Notes: generated from the letters alone by a model not told the origin. 64,000 nucleotides of DNA from Pseudomonadales bacterium (GCA_023300545.1 JALZVT010000056.1:1-64000), one strand, 5' to 3'. Positions 1 through 8,834 are shown, counted from the stretch's first letter. A program made the numbers and translations.

Positions 1-5
1 GCGTG

Positions 6-22
6 ACCTCGGTAGACGAGGT
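6..22. other. Short hairpin at window edge
   Basis: ACCTCG, a five-base loop (GTAGA) and CGAGGT form a perfect 6-bp stem. It lies downstream of the tandem repeat that follows the minus-strand alkyltransferase gene, so it could be part of a terminator for that gene or for a gene outside the window. There is no T-run, so the role is unproven. Confidence 0.3.
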
Positions 23-48
23 TAGGTCAACGGCCTGACTCAGGGTTC

Positions 49-112
49 TTTGTAAGCCGCTCAGGGCTGTTTATTAAGCCGCTCAAGGCTGTTTGTAAGC
101 CGCTCAGGGCTG
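49..112. repeat. Three-fold tandem palindromic repeat (21-22 bp units)
   Basis: There are three tandem units at 49-69, 70-91 and 92-112. Read on the minus strand, each begins CAGCC(C/T)TGAGCGGCTTA, and AGCC/GGCT can pair within a unit. The stop codon (TGA) of the minus-strand alkyltransferase-like gene lies inside the first unit met by transcription. The core CAGCCTTGAGC of the middle unit recurs exactly in the repeat after groEL (7108-7179), so the two arrays look related. Likely a 3'-end hairpin array acting in termination or mRNA stability; this is inference. Confidence 0.8.
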
Positions 113-553
113 CCACCGATAAACCTTCAAACTCAAGCGGCCTTTTATGAGCGTGACGCCTTCGGCGGCCAGCTTGTCGCGCTGGCGGCGCCAGCTGGCG
201 GTGTCGCGGGCAAACGACAGTTCGCCGCGTGAGTTTAACACTCGAAACCACGGCAGCTTGCTGCCCTTGGGCAGGTTGCTCATGGTGCGCCCGACAAGGC
301 GGGCGGCACGAGGCAGGCCGGCCAGATCGGCCACCTGACCGTAGGTGGCAACCCGGCCTTTAGGGATCGCAGCCACCACCTGCCAAATGCGTTCGGCGTT
401 GGTTGGGGCGTTGTCGTCATCATGGCCATCGGTGTCCGACGCCGGTTGGTCGGACGGCGCACCGGGCTTGCGCGACACCAGCTTTGCCGGTTTTCGCTTT
501 GCGGGTTTTCTCGATTGACTTGCCCTGTTGGGCGGCTCAATGTGCTTTGCCAT
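104..553 (-). CDS. Alkyltransferase-like protein (MGMT-type DNA-binding domain)
   Basis: Small protein of the O6-alkylguanine-DNA alkyltransferase-like (ATL) family. The C-terminal half carries the winged-helix core (GRVATYGQVADLAGLPRAAR, then GRTMSNLP). The active-site motif reads PWFRV instead of PCHRV: Trp replaces the alkyl-accepting Cys. ATL proteins bind alkylated guanine without repairing it and hand it to nucleotide excision repair. The N-terminal part is a basic, Lys/Pro/Ser-rich low-complexity tail. The ATG at 553 is preferred because it trims an unconvincing extension that would begin at 613. That ATG overlaps the fxsA ATG on the other strand. The stop codon lies in a tandem palindromic repeat. 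Confidence 0.85.
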   Translation of the reverse strand: MAKHIEPPNRASQSRKPAKRKPAKLVSRKPGAPSDQPASDTDGHDDDNAPTNAERIWQVVAAIPKGRVATYGQVADLAGLPRAARLVGRTMSNLPKGSKLPWFRVLNSRGELSFARDTASWRRQRDKLAAEGVTLIKGRLSLKVYRWQP

Positions 554-1058
554 GCGCTGGATACTTTTACTTTTTACCGCGGTTCCAATTACCGAAATGT
601 ACCTGCTGATCACGGTCGGTGGCTACATTGGTGGTGGGCTAACCATTTTATGCGTAATGCTGACCGCTGTGATAGGCGTCTCTTTGCTGCGCTGGCAGGG
701 CACGGCAACCTTGCAGCGTGGCATGTCGAGAGTCGGTCAGGGGCAGCTGCCAGGCCAGGAGATTGCTGAAGGCATGATGCTGGCGGTGGCGGGCGCGTTG
801 TTGCTCACACCGGGCTTTGTGACGGACTCCTTTGGCTTTCTGTTGCTGGTGCCGCCCGTGCGTCAGGCGCTTGCCGCACTCGCCAAACGCCACCTCAAAG
901 TGGTTGACCTCGCGTCGGGTGCTGCGGGGGCATCGTTTGGTGGGCAAGGCTGGCCAGGCTCGCAGCCGGGTGCCGCCTCACAACCGGGGCATGTCAGCGG
1001 CCGTTCGTCAGGTGAGGGTCCGGTGATCATCGAAGGCGAATACGAAGAGCGTCCGTAG
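552..1058 (+). CDS. fxsA: FxsA family membrane protein
   Basis: FxsA-type cytoplasmic membrane protein; the E. coli homologue is known for suppressing F-factor exclusion of phage T7 and usually lies next to groES-groEL, as here. The N-terminus (RWILLLFTAVPITEMYLL) is the first membrane segment, followed by GGYIGGGLTI and a central hydrophobic stretch (MLAVAGALLLTPGFVTDSFG), all typical of the family. The C-terminal tail is Gly/Ser/Pro-rich, ending in an acidic IIEGEYEE motif. The ATG at 552 gives the usual N-terminus directly before the first helix. This start overlaps the start codon of the divergent alkyltransferase-like gene, so each promoter must lie inside the other's coding region. Confidence 0.9.
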   Translation: MRWILLLFTAVPITEMYLLITVGGYIGGGLTILCVMLTAVIGVSLLRWQGTATLQRGMSRVGQGQLPGQEIAEGMMLAVAGALLLTPGFVTDSFGFLLLVPPVRQALAALAKRHLKVVDLASGAAGASFGGQGWPGSQPGAASQPGHVSGRSSGEGPVIIEGEYEERP

Positions 1059-1084
1059 CGCGTACCGGATTGGTTTGATTGGCA

Positions 1085-2137
1085 ATGAAACACTTCGAAT
1101 TCTGGCATCCGCGACTCTTTGAGTTGCCCTATTACCTTTGCCTGCTGGCGGGCTGTGCGCGGCGTCTGTTACCCATCAAGTCGCTCGCGAAAGCTAACTA
1201 TGCGTTGGATCATGGCGAGATTGGTATTGGCTCGAAGGTGCATACCCAGTTTGCGTTTGAACAAACACGGTTCTTGCCAACCGCGGCCTTACCGGAAACG
1301 CTGACAGCAGCCGCAAAAGAATCACTCGTCGCAGATTTTGCTGAGCAGTTTGGTTACCCCCTAATTCTGAAATCTGATATCGGCAGCGTTGGCAAAGGCG
1401 TGGTCAAGGTGCATTCCCCGGCCGATATAGCGGGGCGCGTGCAGGCCTTGCGTGGCCCCTATCTGGTGCAACAATTTACGGCCAACAACGTCGAGTTTGG
1501 GGTGTTTTTTGTGCGTCAGCGCGGCGTTGGCGCCATCACCGGAATCAACCGCAAGCACTTTCCCACGGTTGTTGGCGATGGCGTGCAAACGCTGGGTAAG
1601 CTGGCGGCACGCCACGAACGTTTCACTAATCACTGGCACACGTTTTTGCAATACCTCGACCGCGCCCACGTGCCTGCGGCGGGCGAGGCGGTGCAGTTGT
1701 CGTTTATCGGCTCGCACACCATGGGCTGCAAGTTCACCGACGACAGCCTGTTGCTGACGCCGGCCGTTAGCGACACCGTAAACAGTATCTTTGCCTCGCA
1801 ACCGGGCTTTAATTTTGGTCGTTTGGACGTCAAGGCCGAGAGCGTTGAGGCGTTTCAGGCGGGTGAGTTTGTGGTCATTGAGGTGAACGGCGTCGCGTCG
1901 TTACCGACGCACATGTTTGACCCGCAGAAATCGGTTTGGCAGGCCTGGCGGATATTTTTACAGCACGGTTACCTGTTGTTGGATATTGCGGCCGAGCATC
2001 GTCAGCAGCCGATGCCCCTTGCGAGTTATCGCGAGATTGCTCGGCGAGCGGGGGCAAACGCCGCGGTGTTGGATGAGGCGCATTGGGAATTGATGAAGAG
2101 TGACGAGAGGGGTAATGAAGGCAGGGGTCAGAATTAA
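1085..2137 (+). CDS. ATP-grasp domain protein
   Basis: Protein of about 350 residues with an ATP-grasp fold: a nucleotide-binding Lys segment (PLILKSDIGSVGKGVVKV), a VQQF hinge and the metal-binding E-x-N motif late in the chain (FVVIEVNGVASLP). Enzymes of this fold join a carboxylate to an amine or thiol using ATP, as in D-Ala-D-Ala ligase, but the substrate here cannot be read from sequence. A TTG two codons upstream (1079) is an alternative start. The last codons (GQN) and the TAA stop fall inside a perfect palindrome, so the C-terminus appears to have been set by repeat insertion. It follows fxsA by about 27 bp and may be cotranscribed. Confidence 0.75.
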   Translation: MKHFEFWHPRLFELPYYLCLLAGCARRLLPIKSLAKANYALDHGEIGIGSKVHTQFAFEQTRFLPTAALPETLTAAAKESLVADFAEQFGYPLILKSDIGSVGKGVVKVHSPADIAGRVQALRGPYLVQQFTANNVEFGVFFVRQRGVGAITGINRKHFPTVVGDGVQTLGKLAARHERFTNHWHTFLQYLDRAHVPAAGEAVQLSFIGSHTMGCKFTDDSLLLTPAVSDTVNSIFASQPGFNFGRLDVKAESVEAFQAGEFVVIEVNGVASLPTHMFDPQKSVWQAWRIFLQHGYLLLDIAAEHRQQPMPLASYREIARRAGANAAVLDEAHWELMKSDERGNEGRGQN

Positions 2138-2147
2138 TTCTGACCCC
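2124..2147. repeat. Perfect 24-bp palindrome, copy 1
   Basis: GGGGTCAGAATT followed by its exact reverse complement. It contains the last codons and TAA stop of the ATP-grasp gene. A near-identical copy lies 17 bp further on. The GGGGTCAGA-type palindrome resembles dispersed REP-like repeats of proteobacteria (from memory). As an RNA it would form a strong hairpin and could act as a bidirectional terminator between the convergent genes. Confidence 0.85.
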
Positions 2148-2164
2148 GAAAGGGCGCGCGTCGC

Positions 2165-2188
2165 GGGGTCAGAATTTATTCTGCCCCC
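2165..2188. repeat. Imperfect 24-bp palindrome, copy 2
   Basis: GGGGTCAGAATT followed by TATTCTGCCCCC, a slightly degenerate copy of the palindrome at 2124-2147. On the minus strand it supplies the last codons (QGAE) and TAA stop of the OlsB-like gene. The two copies form a BIME-like doublet between convergent genes. Confidence 0.8.
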
Positions 2189-3075
2189 TGGTTACCATCG
2201 GCCTTCGCTGATGTATTCCCTGCCGTCTTCTTTGGGGCCAACAAAGTAGTGGTATTGGCAAAATTTGCGGCATCGACATAGATGCACACAAAGGTAGTGT
2301 TGAATACCGGGTCGATAATGGCGCTGTCGCTGCAGCGGGCTCCCATCTTCAGATAACCCCTTACGAGCGGTGGCATATCGCGCAGTTCGCCAATCGCATC
2401 AGCAGAGCCGCATTGAGTGGAATCGATGAGTTGCTGCAGCGACACCTGATTAGCCACTACCGGTGGCATGGCCAGTTCCTGTGGTGCGATCGCATGGGCT
2501 AGCAGAAAACCAAACTCGCGAGTGTGCAGCGACGCGTCTGCGCCGGGGAAACTGGCGCAGCCAAGCATCAGTTCTACTTCGCGCTGCAAGATGTAGGCGG
2601 AAGCCAGTTTCCAGATCAGGCCAAGGACAATACCGTTGCGTGTTGAGGGGCTGATGCAAAATCGGCCCAGTTCCACGATGTGATCGTAGCGCTTACGCAG
2701 GTTGCTCAGGTCAAAAGCCTGTTCGGTGTAAAACAGTTGCTGTGGCGCTAGTTTTTTGTTGCTCGCGATACGCAGGGTGCCCACAACTTTGCCGCCGCTG
2801 GCGGTATTTTCGCGGTTATCGCAAACGATGATGTGGTCAGCGTTGGCGTCCCATTCGTCAACGTCAACGCCGGAGGCGGCTTTTTCGGGATCAGGGTTGC
2901 CGTTGCTGTCTTTGAACAACACCTGGTAGCGCAGGCGTTGGGCCTGTTCAAGCTCTTGGGGGGTCGTCGCAAAGCGCGCCTCGAAAGGGCCCCCGTGAAT
3001 GCTCGGCACAGGGGCGTCAGACCCTGTGCTGGGGCTTGGGGTGTTACTGAGTTCAGACAGGTTGGTTTCCGGCAT
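2176..3075 (-). CDS. OlsB-like ornithine N-acyltransferase (GNAT fold)
   Basis: 299-residue GNAT-fold acyl-ACP-dependent acyltransferase of the OlsB type, predicted to add a 3-hydroxyacyl chain to ornithine and form lyso-ornithine lipid. Supporting segments include QRLRYQVLFKDSNGNPDPEK near the N-terminus, the conserved YDHIVELGRFCISPSTRNG and LMLGCASFPG blocks, and PPLVRGYLKMGARC followed by DPVFNTTFVCIYVD. It is the third gene of a minus-strand operon with an OlsA-like acyltransferase and a small membrane protein, starting 2 bp after the latter's stop. The Ser/Pro-rich N-terminus is probably disordered. Stop codon and last residues come from a palindromic repeat. Ornithine specificity is inferred from family and neighbours. 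Confidence 0.85.
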   Translation of the reverse strand: MPETNLSELSNTPSPSTGSDAPVPSIHGGPFEARFATTPQELEQAQRLRYQVLFKDSNGNPDPEKAASGVDVDEWDANADHIIVCDNRENTASGGKVVGTLRIASNKKLAPQQLFYTEQAFDLSNLRKRYDHIVELGRFCISPSTRNGIVLGLIWKLASAYILQREVELMLGCASFPGADASLHTREFGFLLAHAIAPQELAMPPVVANQVSLQQLIDSTQCGSADAIGELRDMPPLVRGYLKMGARCSDSAIIDPVFNTTFVCIYVDAANFANTTTLLAPKKTAGNTSAKADGNQGAE

Positions 3076-3077
3076 TG

Positions 3078-3491
3078 CTACTTCACTACGCTATGTGCGA
3101 TTGGTGGCTCAGGGAGGCGCATATTGCCTTTTCGCAAGGCTGCAACATACACCGCGGTGTAGATAATGCCGATAATAAATCCAGGCAATATTGTAGGTAC
3201 GATCATAGGGGTGCCATTTGCAAAATGAATGCTAAATGCCACGCACCAAGTGGTGGCGCTAACGATCACAATGGTCGAAAGGCCAGCATGGGATTCAGGC
3301 AATCTATGGTAAAGCCTTTCTGTAACCAAGGTCATGCCGAGTGTCAGGGCAAAACTGTAGCTGCCTTGAATGAGGCCGGCACGGGCGCCCATCAGAACCC
3401 CAGCGGATTGATTCACCAGATAGGCCCAACCGCCGTAGCCGATGGCCCCTGCACTCGCCGCCAGCAGGCTGCGTTGAAGTGAGGGCGTCAC
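3078..3491 (-). CDS. Small integral membrane protein in ornithine-lipid operon
   Basis: 137 residues with about four predicted membrane segments: AASAGAIGYGGWAYLV, GLIQGSYSFALTLGMTLV, STIVIVSATTWCVAFSI and TILPGFIIGIIYTAVYVAAL. No catalytic motif is visible and I recognise no named family. Its ATG overlaps the stop of the upstream OlsA-like gene by 4 bp, and its stop is 2 bp before the OlsB-like start, so the three genes are probably translationally coupled. The placement suggests a role linked to ornithine-lipid synthesis or movement, but that is inference. Confidence 0.75.
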   Translation of the reverse strand: MTPSLQRSLLAASAGAIGYGGWAYLVNQSAGVLMGARAGLIQGSYSFALTLGMTLVTERLYHRLPESHAGLSTIVIVSATTWCVAFSIHFANGTPMIVPTILPGFIIGIIYTAVYVAALRKGNMRLPEPPIAHSVVK

Positions 3492-4405
3492 GGGGTTGCT
3501 CCTGCTTGTTTGGTTGCGGTGGTGTCTGGGTGTAGTGCGCGCCAGCGTCTGGACAAGGGCTGGTAGGCCACCGGACAGGTTTCGGTGGGCTGCTCAATAG
3601 CGCTCAACAAGCCCGCGCGTACTTGCTCTTCGCAGTGCTGTGCACAGTCTTTTCTTGAGGCGAAATCAGCAAGCGTAACCGGGGGATGAAAAATAATGGC
3701 TGCGCGAGCGGTTTGCAGACCAAGAGCCGCCAGAAAGTGAGGTCCAAAGGCCATCGGTAGGTACCAGGCGTAACGGTCACGTTGGCTTTGAGCCATTGGC
3801 GCACCGGCATAGTGGGTGTAGGCGATAGTCACTGGTTGGATCTGTGTCGCAGCGGCGCCCTCAGCGGGAGCAGCCGCAGCAAACAGGCTACTGCGAAACG
3901 GTTCAACCAGGGTTCCAGGAGTGCTGGTGCCTTCCGGGAACACAAACATTCTGCCGTGGGCTAAACGGTGACTTAATTGCTCGACCTGAGAGGCTGCACG
4001 AGTGGATTTACGAGTCAGGAATAGCGTGTTTTGAATGCCAGCGAGTTTGCCCAATACCGGCCAGTTCGCGACCTCTGATTTGGCGACATAGCTGCCGTTA
4101 AAGGTTTGCCCAATGACAAATATGTCGAGGTAGGAGGCGTGATTGCCGACGTACAGTGTGCTTGGCGCTTGGCAAATTTCTCCGGTTACCTCTGCTTTGA
4201 TCTGAAACAGGGCGGCCAGGCCGCCATGGATCAGTCGGAACAGGTTGGTTGGGGGCGCCCAGCCCACCTGTCGGCAGATCAGATTAAGCAGCCCGACGGG
4301 CAGGGCGACAAGCAGCAGCCACAGCACCACCAGCGGTAGCTTTACAGCGATTTTCCAGCGGGTGGGCTGCGGAGCGATATCTGGGGCTGAATTCACAGCA
4401 CACAT
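3488..4405 (-). CDS. OlsA-like 1-acylglycerol-3-phosphate-type acyltransferase (PlsC family)
   Basis: 305-residue membrane-associated acyltransferase. After an N-terminal membrane segment (LPLVVLWLLLVALPVGLLNL) it carries the PlsC motifs: NHASYLD (HX4D catalytic pair), a basic loop with KSEVANWPVLG, and FPEGTST. PlsC-family enzymes transfer acyl chains to lysophospholipids; next to an OlsB-like gene the likely substrate is lyso-ornithine lipid (OlsA activity). It probably leads the operon with the 137-residue membrane protein and OlsB, and the YHS gene ends only about 20 bp upstream, so that gene may belong to the same transcript. General lysophosphatidate acylation is the alternative. Confidence 0.85.
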   Translation of the reverse strand: MCAVNSAPDIAPQPTRWKIAVKLPLVVLWLLLVALPVGLLNLICRQVGWAPPTNLFRLIHGGLAALFQIKAEVTGEICQAPSTLYVGNHASYLDIFVIGQTFNGSYVAKSEVANWPVLGKLAGIQNTLFLTRKSTRAASQVEQLSHRLAHGRMFVFPEGTSTPGTLVEPFRSSLFAAAAPAEGAAATQIQPVTIAYTHYAGAPMAQSQRDRYAWYLPMAFGPHFLAALGLQTARAAIIFHPPVTLADFASRKDCAQHCEEQVRAGLLSAIEQPTETCPVAYQPLSRRWRALHPDTTATKQAGATP

Positions 4406-4425
4406 CCTGTCGGTTTCACTAGGTG

Positions 4426-4932
4426 CTAGTTTATCGACTTTCTGCAGTTGTCGCGCTTTTCACAGGCGGTGAGTACCGTTGGCCAGTTCGTGTTGCCTCG
4501 GTCGATTGCGGCATCGCGATTCTTCAGCCATTTGCGCTCTGCAGCGCCGTTTAGATTGACGTATAGCTTGCCGTCAACGATGTTCCAACGGTTGGGATCA
4601 GCGGGTTTGGTGAAGCCGTGGGAGACGGCAAAGGCGCAGTAACCCCCAAATTGCGGCGCGTATTTGCTGGGGTTGGCCGCAAACAGATCGCGGTTTTCAA
4701 CGCTCACAAAGTGCCATGTAGCGCCCATGTAGTCGTAGGTGATCTCGAGGCTGCCTTTAACGGCCTTCGCAGCCGGATCGAGCGAGTGGTACGCCACCAC
4801 GTCCACGCCTCTTAGCGCACCGGTTTTTGTGGCAAAAATATCGGGATCGGCCGCAGTAGCGGCGGTGCTCATCATGAGAGTCATCAAAGCCACTAAGGCC
4901 ACGCGGGGGAGGAGTTGGGTAGAACGAAGCAT
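4426..4932 (-). CDS. Secreted YHS domain protein
   Basis: 168 residues. A cleavable signal peptide (ALVALMTLMMSTAATA, cut near AA-DP) is followed by a YHS domain: GVDVVAYHSLDP, ITYDYMGATWHFVSVENR and FAANPSKYAPQFGGYCAFAV. YHS domains are small, often metal-linked modules; secreted copies of this type are common in proteobacteria but lack a settled function. The C-terminus has two Cys residues (TACEKRDNC) that could form a disulfide. It sits about 20 bp upstream of the OlsA-like gene on the same strand and diverges from groES, so the roughly 210-bp gap upstream must hold promoters for both directions. Confidence 0.85.
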   Translation of the reverse strand: MLRSTQLLPRVALVALMTLMMSTAATAADPDIFATKTGALRGVDVVAYHSLDPAAKAVKGSLEITYDYMGATWHFVSVENRDLFAANPSKYAPQFGGYCAFAVSHGFTKPADPNRWNIVDGKLYVNLNGAAERKWLKNRDAAIDRGNTNWPTVLTACEKRDNCRKSIN

Positions 4933-5039
4933 CTGTGGGCTCTCCGGTTGGAATCGTAGATTGCTGAATCAGATTGGACGCCAAGAAGGGTGTCGGGTTC
5001 CCTTGTTGGCTGCTTTTCCAATTGGTTTCAATCTTGCCC

Positions 5040-5067
5040 TTGATATTCGAAGTCTTGGCCCTATTAT
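5040..5067 (+). promoter_or_regulatory. Putative groESL promoter
   Basis: TTGATA (5040-5045) and TATTAT (5062-5067) are separated by 16 bp, a good vegetative promoter. The same stretch also reads CTTGATA, 13 bp, then CCCTATTA, which resembles a heat-shock sigma-32 promoter. The expected start near 5074 lies just ahead of the CIRCE element, the usual arrangement for HrcA repression. Confidence 0.6.
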
Positions 5068-5081
5068 AGTCGGCCCGCGCT

Positions 5082-5108
5082 TTAGCACTCTCAAGGTGAG
5101 ACTGCTAA
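5082..5108. promoter_or_regulatory. CIRCE operator (HrcA binding site)
   Basis: TTAGCACTC, nine bases, then GACTGCTAA. This matches the CIRCE consensus (TTAGCACTC-N9-GAGTGCTAA) with one mismatch in the right arm. It lies between the promoter and the groES ATG at 5146. CIRCE is the operator for the heat-shock repressor HrcA, so groESL is probably HrcA-controlled here. Confidence 0.85.
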
Positions 5109-5145
5109 CGCGCAAGATTTCGGGATTATTGGGAGACCTAGACAC

Positions 5146-5436
5146 ATGAAGATTCGACCGTTACACGATCGTGTAGTCGTCCGTCGGCTGGAAGAAGAAA
5201 CAACCAGCGCTGGCGGCATCGTACTGCCTGATTCGGCCACCGAGAAACCCTCTCAGGGTCAAGTAGTTGCAGTTGGCCCCGGCAAGACCGGCGACGACGG
5301 CAAAGTTCGCAAGCCTGACGTCAAGAAAGGCGACAAAGTTCTGTTCGGCCAGTATGGCGGCAGCACCGTAAAGATTGATGGCGAAGAGCTTTTGATCCTC
5401 CAGGAATCCGAAATTTTCGGCGTTCTGGAAGGCTAG
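5146..5436 (+). CDS. groES: Co-chaperonin GroES
   Basis: 96-residue cytoplasmic co-chaperonin that caps the GroEL ring. The sequence is canonical: [17 protein letters not shown] at the N-terminus, the mobile loop ([20 protein letters not shown]) that contacts GroEL, then VVAVGPGK and VLFGQYGG, and a C-terminal [15 protein letters not shown]. Length matches the family. It is the first gene of the groESL operon, 27 bp ahead of groEL, behind a promoter and a CIRCE operator, so repression by HrcA is expected and heat-shock sigma control is possible. Confidence 0.98.
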   Translation: MKIRPLHDRVVVRRLEEETTSAGGIVLPDSATEKPSQGQVVAVGPGKTGDDGKVRKPDVKKGDKVLFGQYGGSTVKIDGEELLILQESEIFGVLEG

Positions 5437-5460
5437 TCAGCAGACATACAAAGGAAATAA

Positions 5461-7179
<1,719 letters not shown>

Positions 7180-7397
7180 ATGTAGATAGCTGGCGGCGGG
7201 CTTGCCTGCCGTTAGTTGCCTACGTCGCTTGTCCTTCTTAGATAAGAAAGGCAAAAAAACGCAGACGGGCTGCTCCAGGAGACTGGGGTGGCCTGTTTTC
7301 GTTTGATATGATGACCAAACAAATTTGGCCGATCGGGTGTACTCCGGGTCGGTCACGAGCAGAATAATTAATAATTACCATCAAGTAGGGGAAAGCA

Positions 7398-8060
7398 ATG
7401 GACGAAATCATCAATTATCTGTTCCGCTGGGGACATTTCCTGGCGGGCGTGACTTGGATTGGGTTGCTGTACTACTTCAACTTTATCCAGGGGTCTTATT
7501 TCAAGGAAGCCGACGATGATTCGCGCGTCGATGCGTTCGTAAAACTCGTTCCGCGTGCCCTCTGGTGGTTCCGCTGGGGTGCTCTGTTTACGTTCCTCAC
7601 GGGTTGTGTGTTGCTTGCCAAGCTTGGTGGTGGCGGTGCGCAATGGCTGACACAAGACATCACACTTGGTGCGCTCATGGGTACATTTATGTTCCTGAAC
7701 GTGTGGGGCATCATTTGGCGCAACCAGAAAGTAGTTATTGCCTCTAACGAGCAGATCAAAGCGGGCGGAGCGGCTCTTGAAGGCGCGGCGGGCGCTGGGG
7801 CCAAGGCGTTGCTGGCTTCACGCACCAATACGCTGTTCTCACTGCCAATGCTGTTCTTCATGGGTTCAAGTGCTCACCTGTCGAGCGGTCCTCTGGGGCA
7901 GGTCGGAACTGGGTTCTGGGTTGCTCTGGCGATTATTGTGGTCATTCAGATCAACGCAATTGTCGGTAAGCAAGGCCCAATGACCACAGTCAGCGGCGTT
8001 ATTACCAGTGGCTTTGTGCTGACAGCTGTCCTTTGGGGCCTGCTGCGCATTCTCGGTTAA
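7398..8060 (+). CDS. PuuD-like (urate hydroxylase-type) integral membrane protein
   Basis: 220 residues, strongly hydrophobic, with about six membrane segments. The start (INYLFRWGHFLAGVTWIGLL) and the following YYFNFIQGSYF, LWWFRWGALFTFLTGC and FLNVWGIIWRNQKVVIA segments resemble the N-terminal membrane domain of PuuD, the bacterial urate oxidase whose C-terminus is a cytochrome c domain. No CxxCH heme motif is present here, so this is the membrane domain alone. Conserved His and Trp residues in the helices could bind heme. No purine-catabolism genes are nearby, so urate oxidation is only one possibility. Confidence 0.7.
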   Translation: MDEIINYLFRWGHFLAGVTWIGLLYYFNFIQGSYFKEADDDSRVDAFVKLVPRALWWFRWGALFTFLTGCVLLAKLGGGGAQWLTQDITLGALMGTFMFLNVWGIIWRNQKVVIASNEQIKAGGAALEGAAGAGAKALLASRTNTLFSLPMLFFMGSSAHLSSGPLGQVGTGFWVALAIIVVIQINAIVGKQGPMTTVSGVITSGFVLTAVLWGLLRILG

Positions 8061-8071
8061 GGCGGCAAATA

Positions 8072-8806
8072 GTGGCACCTACTCCAGGCGGAATTTCCGC
8101 CACACGGGATGACGACATGGCCCCTCGCAATGGTGGGGGGCCCCGTCGTGGCTCTGGTTCACGGGGTGGTTCCTCTACCGGTGGTGGCGGGTCTGCGCTC
8201 GCCACCAACCTGATCTTGATGCTTGTGGTTGCAGGCCTTGGGGTTGGGGGCTGGTTTGTGATGAATCAGCAAAAGCTCTTAACCGCAGCGCAAGAACAGC
8301 AGGCCGCTGCCGAAAGCCGGCTAGCGGTGGTCGAAGATCGCTTGCGCGCCACCGACGAGGTGATGAGCGATACCGGTGACGCTACCAAAGAGAAATTAGG
8401 TTACTGGGAATCTGAGATTCGAAAAGTCTGGGACATCGCTTTTAAAGTGAACCGAGGCTGGATCCAAGAGAATCAGGCGTTGCTCGCCACTCAAAAGAAC
8501 ACATTGAGCACGCTGCAGTCGGGTGTCGCCACGCTCAAAAGCGACCTGAGCCAGCAAGACCAGAGCGTTGCGGATCTCAATGCGCGTCTGGAGACGCTGG
8601 ATGAGCTGTCGGCCAAGATTTCCGGCCTGACGGCAGGGCAAGACAAGCTTGCCAAAAATATTGCCAATATTGATGTCTCAGCCCTTACCGAAAGGGTGAT
8701 ACGCAACGAACAGGCGGTGTCTGCCATTGATGCCTACCGAGTTCAGTTGAACCGGCGCTTGACCGATTTACAGGGCCGAGTCGATGCTATGGGACCGGCT
8801 CTATAG
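8072..8806 (+). CDS. Membrane-anchored coiled-coil protein
   Basis: About 244 residues of unknown function. A Gly/Arg/Ser-rich N-terminus is followed by one membrane segment (ATNLILMLVVAGLGVGGWFV) and a long extracytoplasmic region rich in Gln, Leu, Asp and Ala with heptad character (QQKLLTAAQEQQAAAESRLA, later ALLATQKNTLSTLQSG and LNARLETLDELSAKI). That is the layout of a bitopic protein with a periplasmic coiled coil. The GTG at 8072 follows AAGGCGG; the ATG at 8117 is an alternative. It starts 12 bp after the PuuD-like gene, so the two are likely cotranscribed, and is followed by a hairpin. Confidence 0.7.
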   Translation: MAPTPGGISATRDDDMAPRNGGGPRRGSGSRGGSSTGGGGSALATNLILMLVVAGLGVGGWFVMNQQKLLTAAQEQQAAAESRLAVVEDRLRATDEVMSDTGDATKEKLGYWESEIRKVWDIAFKVNRGWIQENQALLATQKNTLSTLQSGVATLKSDLSQQDQSVADLNARLETLDELSAKISGLTAGQDKLAKNIANIDVSALTERVIRNEQAVSAIDAYRVQLNRRLTDLQGRVDAMGPAL

Positions 8807-8811
8807 CGCAT

Positions 8812-8834
8812 ATTCTTGTTAACGCAAGAATTTT
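8812..8834 (+). terminator. Weak rho-independent terminator
   Basis: ATTCTTG, a six-base loop and CAAGAAT followed by TTT form a 7-bp AT-rich stem just after the coiled-coil gene. The stem is weak and the T-run short, so termination is plausible but not certain. Confidence 0.45.

Noticed and set aside
7231-7256. Hairpin CCTTCTTA/TAAGAAAGG as a groEL terminator
   Set aside because: It is followed by A rather than T on the plus strand, and the left arm has a missing base; no terminator evidence.
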